This document shows, in pieces, positions 47,568-56,673 of a stretch of DNA of 64,000 nt. How positions within the stretch are numbered: position 1 is the stretch's first letter; each line of letters begins with the position of its first letter. The stretch lies in assembly GCF_017876395.1 (NCBI RefSeq), contig NZ_JAGINX010000001.1, positions 1,984,001 to 2,048,000 of the forward strand. The letters run 5' to 3'. The notes below the pieces were generated by a model that did not search any database, had not been told where the DNA came from, and was given only the letters and a program-made list of their open reading frames with translations. Source of the DNA: Nesterenkonia lacusekhoensis. GTDB taxonomy: Bacteria; Actinomycetota; Actinomycetes; Actinomycetales; Micrococcaceae. The translations under genes and the position numbers were made by a program.

Positions 47568-50201
47568 ATGAGCGCAGCCGAGAACATCCGCCGTGAACAG
47601 GCCCAGGAGCGGGCCTCCTTCATCACCGTCAGCGAGTACCGCGTGGAGCTGGACCTGAGCCGGCAGGAGGAGGGCACCACCACCTTCGGGTCGCGCACCA
47701 CGGTGGAGTTCTGCGCGGAGGGGGACGCCATCGCGCTGGCCGCGGGGACATGGAACGACTTCATCGCCGAGTCCCTACAAGAAGTCACCCTGAACGGGGA
47801 GCGGCTGGACCCGGCGGAACTCTACGACTGCACCCGCCTGCAGCTGCCACATCTGAAGGAGCACAACGTCCTGACCGTGGAGGGGACCGCCTTCTACTCC
47901 TCCACCGGGGAGGGCCTGCACCGCTTCACCGACCCGGCCGACGGCGAGGTCTACCTCTACACCCAGTTCGAGGTGCCGGACTCCCGCCGGGTCTTCGCCG
48001 TCTTCGAACAGCCGGACCTCAAGGCCCACTTCAGCTTCTCCGTGACCGCCCCGGAGCATTGGCGGGTCATCTCCAACTCCCCGACGCCGGCCCCCACCTC
48101 CGCGGGCGAGGGGCTCTCCCGCTGGGACTTCTCCCCCACCCCCGTGCTCTCCAGCTACGTCACCGCGATCATCGCCGGACCCTACCGGGGCACGGAGTCC
48201 ACGCTGACCAACTCGGAGGGCCGGGAGATCCCACTGGGCGTCTACGCCCGAGCCTCGCTGGCCGAACACCTCGACGCCGAGGACATCCTGAAGGTCACCC
48301 GCGAGGGCTTCGCCTTCTATGAGAAGCAGTTCGGCGTCCCGTACCCCTTCGAGAAGTACGACCAGATCTTCGTCCCGGACTTCAACGCCGGTGCCATGGA
48401 GAACGCCGGCGCGGTCACCTTCCTGGAGAACTACGTCTTCCGCTCCGCGGTCCCGCAGGCCATGGTCCATGCCCGGGCGATCACCATCCTCCACGAGCTG
48501 GCCCACATGTGGTTCGGTGACCTGGTGACCATGCGCTGGTGGAACGACCTGTGGCTCAACGAATCCTTCGCCGAGTTCACCTCCACCCTGGCAGCGGCCG
48601 AGGGAACCGAGGACTTCACCGAGGCCTGGAACGCCTTCGCCGCCCTGGAGAAGAACTGGGCCTATAAGCAGGATCAGCTCTCCTCCACCCACCCGGTCAT
48701 GGCTGAGATCCGCGACCTCGACGACGTGGCGGTCAACTTCGACGGCATCACCTACGCCAAGGGTGCTTCCGTGCTGCGCCAGCTGGTGGCCTGGGTGGGC
48801 CAGGAGAACTTCATGGCGGGAGTCCGCAGCTACTTCGAAGAGTTCGCCTGGTCCAACACCGAACTGCCGGATCTGATGCGCCACCTCACCGCGGCCTCGG
48901 GCCGCGATCTGGAGACCTGGACCCAGGCCTGGCTGCAGTCCCCGGGTGTGAACACAGTGGTCACCGAGGTGGAGACCGACGACGCCGGGCTCATCACCTC
49001 GCTGCGGCTGCGCCAGCTCCCCGACGCCGCCGACGGCCTGCTGCGTCCGCACCGGGTCGGCGTCGGGATCTACGGAACCGGTGAACACGGCCGACTGGTG
49101 CGCACCGGCTATGCCGAGCTCGATGTGGACGGGGCGCTCACCGAGGTGACCGAGCTGGTGGGGTCTCACCGTGGTGAGCTGATCCTGCCCAACGACGGCG
49201 ACCTCGGCTACTGCCGGATCCGTCTGGATGAGCAGTCGGCCGCGGCAGCGGCGGCGCGGCTCAGCGAGATCGCCGACTCACTGCCGCGGACGCTGCTGTG
49301 GACCTCCTTCTGGGAAACGGTCCGCGACGGCATGATGCCGGCCAGCGAGTTCGTGGAGCTGCTGATCAGGCACCTGCACGCGGAGACCGACTCCTCAGTG
49401 ATCCGCACGCTGCTGCGCCAGTCCGAGACCGCTGTGGGCCTCTACGTCCACCCGGAGAAGACCCAGCAGGTCCGCCGTCGGCTCTCCGCGACTCTGAAGG
49501 AGCTGCTGGAGACCGCCGAGCCGGAATCGGACCGCCAGCTGCAGTACCTCAAGGCGCTGATGGTCCATGCCGAGGGTGAGCAGGTGCAGTTCCTGCAGGA
49601 CCTCGCCTCCGGTGAAGCCGTGATCGCAGGGCGCACGCTCAGCGGGGCTGAGGCGGATACGGATCTGCGCTGGGAGCTGCTGACCGCTCTGGCCTCGCAC
49701 GGCATCGACGGAGCCGAGGAGCTGATCGCTGAGGCCGCAGAGCAGGACGCCACGGCCAACGGGCACCTGGCCCGGGTGGAGGCGCTGGCCGCCCGGCCGG
49801 ATGCCCAGGTGAAGGCTGAGGTCTGGGAGGCCGCCGTCGTCGGGCTGACCCGCTCACATTCTGAGCAGCCTGACGCCGATTCTGAACAGCCTTACACAAA
49901 CTCGGAACAGCGCAGGGCCGTGGCCGGATTCAAGCGGGTCCAGGACAAGGAGCTGCTGGCGCAATACGCTCCGGCCTTCTTCGAGCAGGTGCCCACCGTC
50001 TGGGCCGAAGCCTCCAAGGAGCTGGCGATGACCGTGGTCACCGCCCTGTTCCCCACCTGGGCTGCCTCGGAGGAGACGCTGACGCTGGCGGAGACCACCA
50101 TCGACGAGGTCCAGGAGGAGCACCCCTCCCTGGCCCGCATGCTGGGTGAGGGTCGCGATGAGCTGCAGCGTGCCCTGCGCGCCCAGCAGCGCGACTCCTG
50201 A
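47568..50201 (+). CDS. pepN: Aminopeptidase N (M1 family)
   Basis: 877 residues. N-terminal beta domain, exopeptidase motif GAMENAG, zinc site HELAHMWFGD with the second Glu in LWLNESFAEF, then Tyr-containing GITYAKGASVLRQL. The C-terminal half is the ERAP1_C helical domain. Cleaves N-terminal residues from peptides in the cytosol. A 21-bp tandem repeat (49858-49920) inserts DSEQPxx units in the C-terminal domain. The start follows TAGACT by six bases. Confidence 0.95.
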   Translation: MSAAENIRREQAQERASFITVSEYRVELDLSRQEEGTTTFGSRTTVEFCAEGDAIALAAGTWNDFIAESLQEVTLNGERLDPAELYDCTRLQLPHLKEHNVLTVEGTAFYSSTGEGLHRFTDPADGEVYLYTQFEVPDSRRVFAVFEQPDLKAHFSFSVTAPEHWRVISNSPTPAPTSAGEGLSRWDFSPTPVLSSYVTAIIAGPYRGTESTLTNSEGREIPLGVYARASLAEHLDAEDILKVTREGFAFYEKQFGVPYPFEKYDQIFVPDFNAGAMENAGAVTFLENYVFRSAVPQAMVHARAITILHELAHMWFGDLVTMRWWNDLWLNESFAEFTSTLAAAEGTEDFTEAWNAFAALEKNWAYKQDQLSSTHPVMAEIRDLDDVAVNFDGITYAKGASVLRQLVAWVGQENFMAGVRSYFEEFAWSNTELPDLMRHLTAASGRDLETWTQAWLQSPGVNTVVTEVETDDAGLITSLRLRQLPDAADGLLRPHRVGVGIYGTGEHGRLVRTGYAELDVDGALTEVTELVGSHRGELILPNDGDLGYCRIRLDEQSAAAAAARLSEIADSLPRTLLWTSFWETVRDGMMPASEFVELLIRHLHAETDSSVIRTLLRQSETAVGLYVHPEKTQQVRRRLSATLKELLETAEPESDRQLQYLKALMVHAEGEQVQFLQDLASGEAVIAGRTLSGAEADTDLRWELLTALASHGIDGAEELIAEAAEQDATANGHLARVEALAARPDAQVKAEVWEAAVVGLTRSHSEQPDADSEQPYTNSEQRRAVAGFKRVQDKELLAQYAPAFFEQVPTVWAEASKELAMTVVTALFPTWAASEETLTLAETTIDEVQEEHPSLARMLGEGRDELQRALRAQQRDS
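49858..49920 (+). repeat. 21-bp tandem repeat (three copies) inside pepN
   Basis: Three in-frame, decaying copies begin ATTCTGAGCAGCC (49858), ATTCTGAACAGCC (49879) and ACTCGGAACAGCG (49900). They encode the sequence SEQPDADSEQPYTNSEQ, a polar loop around residues 764-784, and are less GC-rich than the neighbouring codons. Confidence 0.55.
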
Positions 50202-50226
50202 GTTGGATCGGGCTGATCCGGCTCAG
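50198..50226. terminator. Hairpin overlapping both stop codons of pepN and the SIP gene
   Basis: CTGAG-TT-GGATC, a five-base loop, then GATCC-GG-CTCAG: 12 stem positions counting two G-U pairs on the + strand. It covers the pepN TGA (50199-50201) and the convergent stop (50223-50225). No T-tract on either side. Confidence 0.5.
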
Positions 50227-51209
50227 GCGCTGGCTCGGCCCTTCTTCCAGTAGCCCATGAAGGAGACCTGCTTCTTGCTCAGGCCGATCTCCTTGACCAG
50301 GTGGCGGCGCAGGCCGGTGATGGCTCCGGCCTCACCGGCCAGCCAGGCGTATTCGCGGAACCCGTCGGGCTCGGCGACCTCCCAGAGCTGCTCGTCCGGG
50401 CCCAGCTCTTCGTAGCCGGAGGAGCCGGCGGGAGCACCCACCGGGGTGAGCCCAGGTGCCCAGGCGGCGCGGCGGGCCTCGAAGATGATCTGGCGGCGTC
50501 GGCCCCAGTCGCGGACAGCATGGCCGAGCATCTCCCCCAGCGGGGCGCCGTCGCGGGGCAGCCAGCGGACCACGACGCCCGAGGGCGCGTCGACCTCGAG
50601 GATGTCCTCCGCGGTGGGGACCTCGATGTAGGTCTCCCCGAAGAAGACCTTGGCCTCCTCGGAGGCGGCCAGGCCTTCGAGGATCCCGCAGATCGCCGGC
50701 GCGGCGGTCTCATCGCCGGCCAGCAGGACCTCACGGGCCGTGCCGGGGTTCCATTCGATGCCGCCGCCGGCCTGCTCGGCCCGGACATCAGGGCCGATGA
50801 CGATCAGCTCATCACCCAAGGCGGCGCCGATCGCCCAGGCCGAGGCCGGCCCCTCGGTGCCGTGGACCACGAAGTCCACGTCGATCTCCGAGTCCGCCGG
50901 CCGGATGTCCCGGACCGTATAGGTGCGGATGGGGTTGCGCTCGGCCTCATCCAGCAGACGCCACTGCTGGTACCACTCCATCATCGAGGGCTGAGGCTCC
51001 CGCCCGAAGCCCACGTCCGGCACAGTGCCGTCCGCGCGGGGCAGGAAGAGCTTGATCCGCTGGTCCATGCCGCCCGGGTCGAAGAGGTGCAGGTCCTCGG
51101 CCCAAAGGGTGAAGCGGATGAAGTGTGGGGAGAGCCGGCGGATCCCGGTCACGCGTGTGAAATAGGCGCGGTAGGGGGTCACCGCCGTCGCAGTGGCGCT
51201 ACTGGTCAT
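50223..51209 (-). CDS. Siderophore-interacting protein (FAD ferric-siderophore reductase)
   Basis: 328 residues. FAD domain with YFTRVTGIRRLSPHFIRFTL, flavin-binding RTYTVR and IDVDFVVHGTEGPASAWA; NAD(P)-binding C-terminus with VLLAGDETAAPAICGILE and a terminal VSFMGYWKKGR. ViuB/SIP family: reduces imported Fe(III)-siderophore to release iron. Its start overlaps the end of the binding-protein gene by 11 bp, so the two are coupled. Confidence 0.92.
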   Translation of the reverse strand: MTSSATATAVTPYRAYFTRVTGIRRLSPHFIRFTLWAEDLHLFDPGGMDQRIKLFLPRADGTVPDVGFGREPQPSMMEWYQQWRLLDEAERNPIRTYTVRDIRPADSEIDVDFVVHGTEGPASAWAIGAALGDELIVIGPDVRAEQAGGGIEWNPGTAREVLLAGDETAAPAICGILEGLAASEEAKVFFGETYIEVPTAEDILEVDAPSGVVVRWLPRDGAPLGEMLGHAVRDWGRRRQIIFEARRAAWAPGLTPVGAPAGSSGYEELGPDEQLWEVAEPDGFREYAWLAGEAGAITGLRRHLVKEIGLSKKQVSFMGYWKKGRASA

Positions 51210-52194
51210 CCAGTGCTTCCTCGATCATCGGGGTCAGTTCTTCCAGTGCATATTCCTTGGCCGCCGGAGTGCCCAGGGAGAAGGCATCGGAGATCTCACC
51301 GTCGACGACGACGGCGCGCTCCTCCTCCACGGCCTCGATGGAGTTCCAGCCGGCGTCCTCGGTGATCTCCTCGGTGTCGATCCAGATCGGGAAGGCGACG
51401 ATGAGGTCGGCGTCGAAGACATCGATCTGCTCATCCGAGAGCTCGACGCTCCACTCATCCTCCTCGCTGAGCTCCTCGATCTCCGGGTTGTTCGTGAAGC
51501 CCAGGTCCTCCAGGAACTCCACGCGGCCGTCATGGGTGTAGGCGCCCCAGCCCTCGGAGGTGCGGGTGGCAACGGTGACGTCCCGATCCGCCCACTCGGG
51601 GTGGGCCTCGGCGACCTCGGCGAAGGACTCGTCCAACTCGGCCTGGATCTGCTCGGCCTCCTGCGTCCTGCCCAGGGCCTCACCGATCATGCTCAGCTGC
51701 TCGTCACCATCAGTCATGTAGTTCGCACCCCCTGGCCCGACGCCGACGGTGGGCGCGATGGACTCGAGGCGCTCGTAGCGCTCCTGGTCCCCGGAGCTGT
51801 TCACATCGAGGATGAGATCAGGCTCCAGCTCGGCCACCGCCTCATAGGAGAGCTCCATGGTGCCGAGGATCTCCGGGGACTCCGAATAGCCCTCCTCCAT
51901 CCAGGGGCCCAGGCCGTCCTCATCCTCGAAGCCGACCCAGTCGGCCGCTCCCACAGGCTCCACGCCCAGCTGCAGGGCGATCTCAGCATCGCCCCAGCCC
52001 AGGGCCACGACGCGCTCGGGCTCCTCCTCGATCACCACGTCCCCGAACTCGGTGGTGACCGTGGCGAAGGCATCCTCGGAGTCCTGAGCTCCGCCGGCGT
52101 CACCCTCACCGCAGGCGCTGAGCGCCAGCAGGCCGACGGCTCCTGCGGCCAGGCCGGTGTACAGGCGAGTATGGGGTGTCAGCGCAGCGGACAT
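51199..52194 (-). CDS. Iron-siderophore ABC transporter binding lipoprotein (FecB/FepB-like)
   Basis: 331 residues. Lipobox LALSAC with Cys28, acidic linker, then the type III periplasmic-binding layout: FATVTTEFGDVVIEEEPERVVALGWGDAEIALQLGVEPVGAADW, MELSYEAVAELEPDLILDVNS, and C-terminal DLIVAFPIW. GAGGAGACC ribosome-binding site. It is divergent from the FecCD permeases across an iron box. Siderophore identity unknown. Confidence 0.92.
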   Translation of the reverse strand: MSAALTPHTRLYTGLAAGAVGLLALSACGEGDAGGAQDSEDAFATVTTEFGDVVIEEEPERVVALGWGDAEIALQLGVEPVGAADWVGFEDEDGLGPWMEEGYSESPEILGTMELSYEAVAELEPDLILDVNSSGDQERYERLESIAPTVGVGPGGANYMTDGDEQLSMIGEALGRTQEAEQIQAELDESFAEVAEAHPEWADRDVTVATRTSEGWGAYTHDGRVEFLEDLGFTNNPEIEELSEEDEWSVELSDEQIDVFDADLIVAFPIWIDTEEITEDAGWNSIEAVEEERAVVVDGEISDAFSLGTPAAKEYALEELTPMIEEALDDQ

Positions 52195-52240
52195 AGGCGG
52201 TCTCCTCGAGAAGAATAAACGTCAGCGTAAGATGCGACTA

Positions 52241-52259
52241 TCAAGTAAGGCTAGACTAA
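52241..52259. promoter_or_regulatory. DtxR/IdeR-type iron box
   Basis: The reverse strand reads TTAGTCTAGCCTTACTTGA, matching 13 of 19 positions of the DtxR/IdeR consensus TTAGGTTAGGCTAACCTAA. It overlaps the TAGACT -10 (52252-52257) of the + strand permease gene and lies 47 bp before the divergent binding-protein start. Repression by iron-loaded DtxR/IdeR in both directions is expected. Confidence 0.65.
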
Positions 52260-52266
52260 TCCAGGC

Positions 52267-53352
52267 ATGAACGCACCATCAGTCCCTCCCGCGAGCAGTC
52301 CGCGCGGCTCAGCGCGTCGCGGCCGGATCCAGCGCCGCGCCGGCCAGAACAGTGCGCCTCGGCGTCACTGGCTCGCCCTCGGCGCGGGTCTGGCTCTGGT
52401 GATGGTCCTGGCCCTGGTCAGCGTGGCGGTGGGCAGCCGTGCCGTACCGCCGAGCACCCTGTGGGAGATCTTCTCCGGCGGGAGCGTCCCGAGCCCCGAC
52501 CACCACGCGGTGATGGGGCTGCGCCTGCCGCGGACCGTCGCGGCCGCCGTCGTCGGAGCCGCTCTGGCCGTGGCCGGTGCGCTCATGCAGTCGCTGACCC
52601 GCAACCCGCTGGCTGAACCCGGACTGCTGGGCGTCTCCGCCGGCTCGGCCTTCGCCGTAGCCATGGCCATAGCCGTCTTCGGGATCACCAGCGCGGCCGG
52701 CTACATCTGGTTCGCGCTCTTCGGAGCCCTGGTGGCCACTGTGGCGGTGGCGCTGATCGGTGGGACGGGCACCGGCCGCATCGATCCGATCCGACTGGTC
52801 CTGGCCGGCGTCGCGCTCTCAGCTGTGCTCTCCGGGATCATCGGTGCGCTGCGCCTGTCCGATCCGCAGACCTTCAATGCGCTGCAGGTCTGGGAGGCCG
52901 GGATGCTGGCCGGCCGAGACCTGGAGATCACGCTGACCGTGCTGCCGCTGATCCTGCTCGCCCTGCTGGTCGCCCTTCCGCTGGGCAAATCGCTGAACAC
53001 GCTGGCCATGGGTGATGAGCTGGCGGCGTCGTTGGGGGTCTCTCTGGTGCGGACCCGCGTGCTGGCCATCCTGGCGATCACGGTTCTGGCCGGCGGGGCC
53101 GCGGCCATCGCCGGGCCCATCGCGTTCATCGGGCTGATGGTCCCGCATGCGGCCCGGTGGATCGCCGGCGCGGATCAGCGCTGGGTGCTGCGGCTCTCCC
53201 TGGTCTTCGGCCCGATGCTGATGATCTTCGCCGATGTGCTGGCCCGCCTGCTGGTCTGGCCCGGGGAGATGCCGGTGGGACTGGTCAGCGCCCTGGTGGG
53301 CGCCCCGGTGCTGGTGATGCTGATCCGCCGGCGGAAGGCGCTGCGGCTGTGA
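52267..53352 (+). CDS. Iron-siderophore ABC transporter permease (FecCD family), subunit 1
   Basis: 361 residues; a basic N-terminus of about 35 residues then some nine or ten spans. Family motifs: RLPRTVAAAVVGAALAVAGALMQSLTRNPLAEPGLLGVSAGSAFAVA, and GPIAFIGLMVPHAARWIAGADQRW near the C-terminus. TAGACT lies nine bases upstream of the start. The stop overlaps the GTG of subunit 2. Confidence 0.93.
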   Translation: MNAPSVPPASSPRGSARRGRIQRRAGQNSAPRRHWLALGAGLALVMVLALVSVAVGSRAVPPSTLWEIFSGGSVPSPDHHAVMGLRLPRTVAAAVVGAALAVAGALMQSLTRNPLAEPGLLGVSAGSAFAVAMAIAVFGITSAAGYIWFALFGALVATVAVALIGGTGTGRIDPIRLVLAGVALSAVLSGIIGALRLSDPQTFNALQVWEAGMLAGRDLEITLTVLPLILLALLVALPLGKSLNTLAMGDELAASLGVSLVRTRVLAILAITVLAGGAAAIAGPIAFIGLMVPHAARWIAGADQRWVLRLSLVFGPMLMIFADVLARLLVWPGEMPVGLVSALVGAPVLVMLIRRRKALRL

Positions 53353-54365
53353 CTCCTCGAACGTCTGCGGCCCTCAGCCGCCCAACGGTGGTCGGAGCCG
53401 CCTTGGCCGCGGCCACCGCAGCGCTGGTGGTCCTGGCGCTGGGCCTGGGCGACTATCCGCTCTCCCCGGCGGAGGTGCTGAGCGCCCTGATCGGGCCGCT
53501 GGTCTCCGACTCCCCCGACTTCTCCTCCACTGTGGTGCTCGAATGGCGGCTGCCGCGGATCACCGCCGCCGTGGTCTTCGGGGCCGCACTGGCCGTGGCC
53601 GGCGCACTGTTCCAGACGCTGACCCGCAACCCGCTGGGCTCTCCGGACATCATCGGCTTCTCCACCGGGGCCTACACCGGGGTCATCCTGGCGACAGTGG
53701 TCTTCGGCGGGGCCTTCGTGGGCACCACCGGCGGAGCGATCCTGGGCGGACTGGGCACCGCGCTGCTGGTCTACCTGCTGGCCTACCGCAAGGGCGTCCA
53801 GGGGTATCGGCTGATCATCGTCGGCATCGGGGTGACCGCTGCGCTGCACGCGGTGAACTCATGGATCCTGATCCGCGCCGAGACCGAGGTGGCGATGAGC
53901 GCCGCCATCTGGGGTGCGGGCTCGCTGGGCCTGACCAGTTGGACGGATGTGGTGCCGGCAGTCGGCGTCGTGCTGGCTGCGCTGCCGCTGCTCCTGGCCA
54001 GCGTACGGCCTATGCGGCAGCTGGAGCTCGGCGACGAGGTCGCTTCCTCCCACGGTGTGAAGGTCGAACCCACCCGGCTGCTGATCCTGGGGGTGGGCGT
54101 GCTGCTGACCGCGCTGGTCACCGCCACGGCCGGACCCATCGCCTTCGTGGCGCTGGCCGCTCCGCAGATCGCCCGCCGGCTGGCCCGCTCCACCGGCATC
54201 CCGCTGACCCATTCGGCGCTGACCGGGGCGTTCCTGCTGCTGGGAGCCGATCTGGTGGCCCAGCAGGCCCTGGCCCAGCCGATCCCGGTGGGCATGGTGA
54301 CGGTGATCCTGGGCGGCGCCTACCTGTGCTTCCTGCTGATCAGCGACGGGCGCCGCGAGCGCTGA
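53349..54365 (+). CDS. Iron-siderophore ABC transporter permease (FecCD family), subunit 2
   Basis: 338 residues from the GTG at 53349, which overlaps the first permease's stop (GTGA). The same frame is open upstream, but the overlap fixes the start. Motifs: RLPRITAAVVFGAALAVAGALFQTLTRNPLGSPDIIGFSTGAYTGV and GPIAFVALAAPQIARRLARSTG. Forms the heteromeric membrane channel with subunit 1; the ATPase is at 58073-58858, not adjacent. Confidence 0.93.
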   Translation: MTPRTSAALSRPTVVGAALAAATAALVVLALGLGDYPLSPAEVLSALIGPLVSDSPDFSSTVVLEWRLPRITAAVVFGAALAVAGALFQTLTRNPLGSPDIIGFSTGAYTGVILATVVFGGAFVGTTGGAILGGLGTALLVYLLAYRKGVQGYRLIIVGIGVTAALHAVNSWILIRAETEVAMSAAIWGAGSLGLTSWTDVVPAVGVVLAALPLLLASVRPMRQLELGDEVASSHGVKVEPTRLLILGVGVLLTALVTATAGPIAFVALAAPQIARRLARSTGIPLTHSALTGAFLLLGADLVAQQALAQPIPVGMVTVILGGAYLCFLLISDGRRER

Positions 54366-54375
54366 GCCACGGGCC

Positions 54376-55911
54376 TCAGAGAGCTTCGAAGGTGAACCGG
54401 CCGCCCACCAGGGTCGCCGCCACAGGCATGGTGCGCAGTTGCGCGCCGCCGTCGGTCAGCAGCGCCGGGTCCAGCGGGTCGGCATCGACCACGGCCAGAT
54501 CCGCCACGTCCCCTGCACTCACCTCCACCCGACCACGGGTGCTGGCAGCCAGGGCAGAGCGGGAAGAGATCCGCTGCTCCGGATGCCAGGGCTCCCGGCC
54601 GTCGCGGCTGCGGGTGACGGCTGCGGCCAGGGAGACCCAGGGGTCCAGAGGCGCGACCGGCGCATCCGAGCCCAGGCGCAGCACAGCTCCGGACTCCTCG
54701 AGCGTCTTCAGCGCGAAGGCCCGGTCAGTCCGTCCCTCCCAGAACCGGTCGGCGACGTCGCGGTCGTCCATCGCATGCTCGGGCTGGACGCTGGCGGTCA
54801 GCCCCAACTGGGCGAACCGCGGGATGTCTGACTCGCGCAGCAGCTGAGCATGCTCGACGGCGCCTGTCATGCCCAGGCTCTCGAAGGTGTCCAGCACTGC
54901 TGTGTTGGCGCGGTCGCCGATGGCGTGGATGGCCGCGGTCAGCCCGCCGTCGCGGGCGGTCCGCATCAGGGACTCCAGCTCCGCGATCGGCACCGCCTCC
55001 ACCCCGCAGGCATGCCGATGACTCGGGTCCATCCCCGGATAGGGGTCCCAGCACCAGGCGGTGCGCGTGTTCAGCGACCCGTCCACGATCACCTTCAGCG
55101 GCCCCATGGTGACCAGTCCGCGCTCATCGAGCGGATCGCCGCTCTTGACCCCTCGGGCCAGCGCGTCCTGCAGCTTATCCGGCCACACGGAGACCTCCAC
55201 GCGCAGCTGGTCCACGCCCTCGTCCACGCGCTGCGGCCAGGCCGTGATGTTGTCGGTGTTCTCGAACTCCACGACGCCGACCACTCCCCTGCGCGCCGCG
55301 GCCTCGGCAGCCGCGCGGTAGTCGGCGGTGCTCAGCGCCGTGCCGTTCTGCAGACGCTCCATGGCGGGGAACCAGGCGTCCTCCCGGACCAGCCCGGAGT
55401 CGTCGGGCTGGGCCTGCATCAGCTGAGAGGCTGCGGTGTTGAGCCAGCCGCAGTGCAGGTCCCCGCTGATCAGCACCACCGGGTGGTCACCGGAGACGGC
55501 GTCGAGCTCGGCCACGCCAGGCTCATCGGGCCAGAGGCCGTCGCGGAAGCCGTAGCCCACCAACGGTGTGGGTGCGCTGGGACCTGAGCCGCCGGCCTCG
55601 GGAGCGGCCAGGGCCTCACGCACCAGCTGGAGTACCTCGGCCGCACTGGTGGTGCCACCCAGGTCCAGGCGCTGCCGCTGGGTGGTCCACTGGGAGAAGT
55701 GCACGTGGTTGTCCCACAGCCCGGGGAGCAGGAAGCGGCCCCCGAGGTCACGGACCTCCGCCGCGGCCGGGGAAGACTCCCCCGCGGGGAGGACAGCGCG
55801 GACCGTGCCGTCCTCCACCAGGACGTCATAGCGCCCCTCCCGCCCGGGGAGGGCCGCATCCCTGAGCAGCAGACCCGGTGCGGCGGATCGGGCATCAGGG
55901 GTATCAGTCAT
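54376..55911 (-). CDS. Amidohydrolase, YtcJ-like (amidohydrolase 3 family)
   Basis: 511 residues from the ATG at 55911 (55914 also possible), overlapping the PaiB-like stop. Metal-dependent hydrolase: LLPGLWDNHVHFSQW (the H-x-H pair), LISGDLHCGWLNTAA, DGSLNTRTAW, AAIHAIGDRANTAVLDTFE, EHAQLL, and GSDAPVAPLDPW with the conserved Asp. Relatives include exoenzymes for formamides and other amides; substrate unknown. Probably cotranscribed with the PaiB-like gene. Confidence 0.9.
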   Translation of the reverse strand: MTDTPDARSAAPGLLLRDAALPGREGRYDVLVEDGTVRAVLPAGESSPAAAEVRDLGGRFLLPGLWDNHVHFSQWTTQRQRLDLGGTTSAAEVLQLVREALAAPEAGGSGPSAPTPLVGYGFRDGLWPDEPGVAELDAVSGDHPVVLISGDLHCGWLNTAASQLMQAQPDDSGLVREDAWFPAMERLQNGTALSTADYRAAAEAAARRGVVGVVEFENTDNITAWPQRVDEGVDQLRVEVSVWPDKLQDALARGVKSGDPLDERGLVTMGPLKVIVDGSLNTRTAWCWDPYPGMDPSHRHACGVEAVPIAELESLMRTARDGGLTAAIHAIGDRANTAVLDTFESLGMTGAVEHAQLLRESDIPRFAQLGLTASVQPEHAMDDRDVADRFWEGRTDRAFALKTLEESGAVLRLGSDAPVAPLDPWVSLAAAVTRSRDGREPWHPEQRISSRSALAASTRGRVEVSAGDVADLAVVDADPLDPALLTDGGAQLRTMPVAATLVGGRFTFEAL

Positions 55912-56644
55912 CATCGGCCTCCAGCTTCTGGGCGTTCACACGCTCCATCCGATCGGCGAGCGCGGCATCGGCATAGGGGCCGTCTCCGCGCAGGTGCCCG
56001 ATGACGCTGCGCACCGAGTCGGCCGGCTTGTCCTGGTTCATCTTCTCCTTGGCCTCGATATGGGTGATCCGCATTCGGAAGCCCACTGTGCCGCGTACGA
56101 TCCGGTAGGCGTAGTCGCTGTTCTCCTCGGTGGCGTGCAGCAGGTGAGGACCGGGCAGCACCTTCTCGAAGTGCTCCACCAAGCGGTCCAGCACAGCGAG
56201 GTTCTCGGCGTCCGGAAGCATCTCCGGAATCCCGCTGAGGTGGGCGACGGCGAAGTTCCAGGTCGGGACGTTGGGGCGGGTTCCGTACCAGCCCGGGGAG
56301 ATGTAGCCGTGCGGGCCCTGGATGACGGCCAGGAGCTCATGTCCGCCCAGCTGGTGCCTCTGCTCATCGGGCCGGCCGACGTGACTCAGCAGCACGATCT
56401 CATCAGCAGAGTCGCACGTTCCCGCGCGCTCGGGAAAGACGTCCTCCTCCAGCATGACCGGGTAGTGGGAGGCCACCAGGCTGGGCCTCTCTCCCAGGCC
56501 GGGCCCGTCCCCCGGGGCAGCGCTCTCCCCTTGAACAGGGGGAACGTGAGAGACAAAGGTGCACCAGGGGTTCTCCCGGATGAGGTCCTTCACCATGCCG
56601 ATCAGCTCGGCGCCGTCGACGGCGTAGTCGGGGTTGTGCCGCAT
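55904..56644 (-). CDS. FMN-binding negative transcriptional regulator family (PaiB-like)
   Basis: 246 residues from the ATG at 56644 (MRHNPDYAV), preceded by GGAGGG; an ATG at 56668 adds eight residues. PaiB signature: IRENPWCTFVSH, SHYPVML, LLSHVGRPDEQ, LAVIQGPHGYISPGWYG...VPTWNFAVAHLSGIPEML, and the C-terminal MRITHIEAKEKMNQDKPADSVRSVIGHL. Split-barrel FMN-binding fold. Despite the name, the regulatory role is known mainly from B. subtilis. The distance to the divergent peptidase start is 29 bp. Confidence 0.9.
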   Translation of the reverse strand: MRHNPDYAVDGAELIGMVKDLIRENPWCTFVSHVPPVQGESAAPGDGPGLGERPSLVASHYPVMLEEDVFPERAGTCDSADEIVLLSHVGRPDEQRHQLGGHELLAVIQGPHGYISPGWYGTRPNVPTWNFAVAHLSGIPEMLPDAENLAVLDRLVEHFEKVLPGPHLLHATEENSDYAYRIVRGTVGFRMRITHIEAKEKMNQDKPADSVRSVIGHLRGDGPYADAALADRMERVNAQKLEADDD

Positions 56645-56673
56645 CCTCTGGCCCTCCGGTAGTCTCATCCTCT

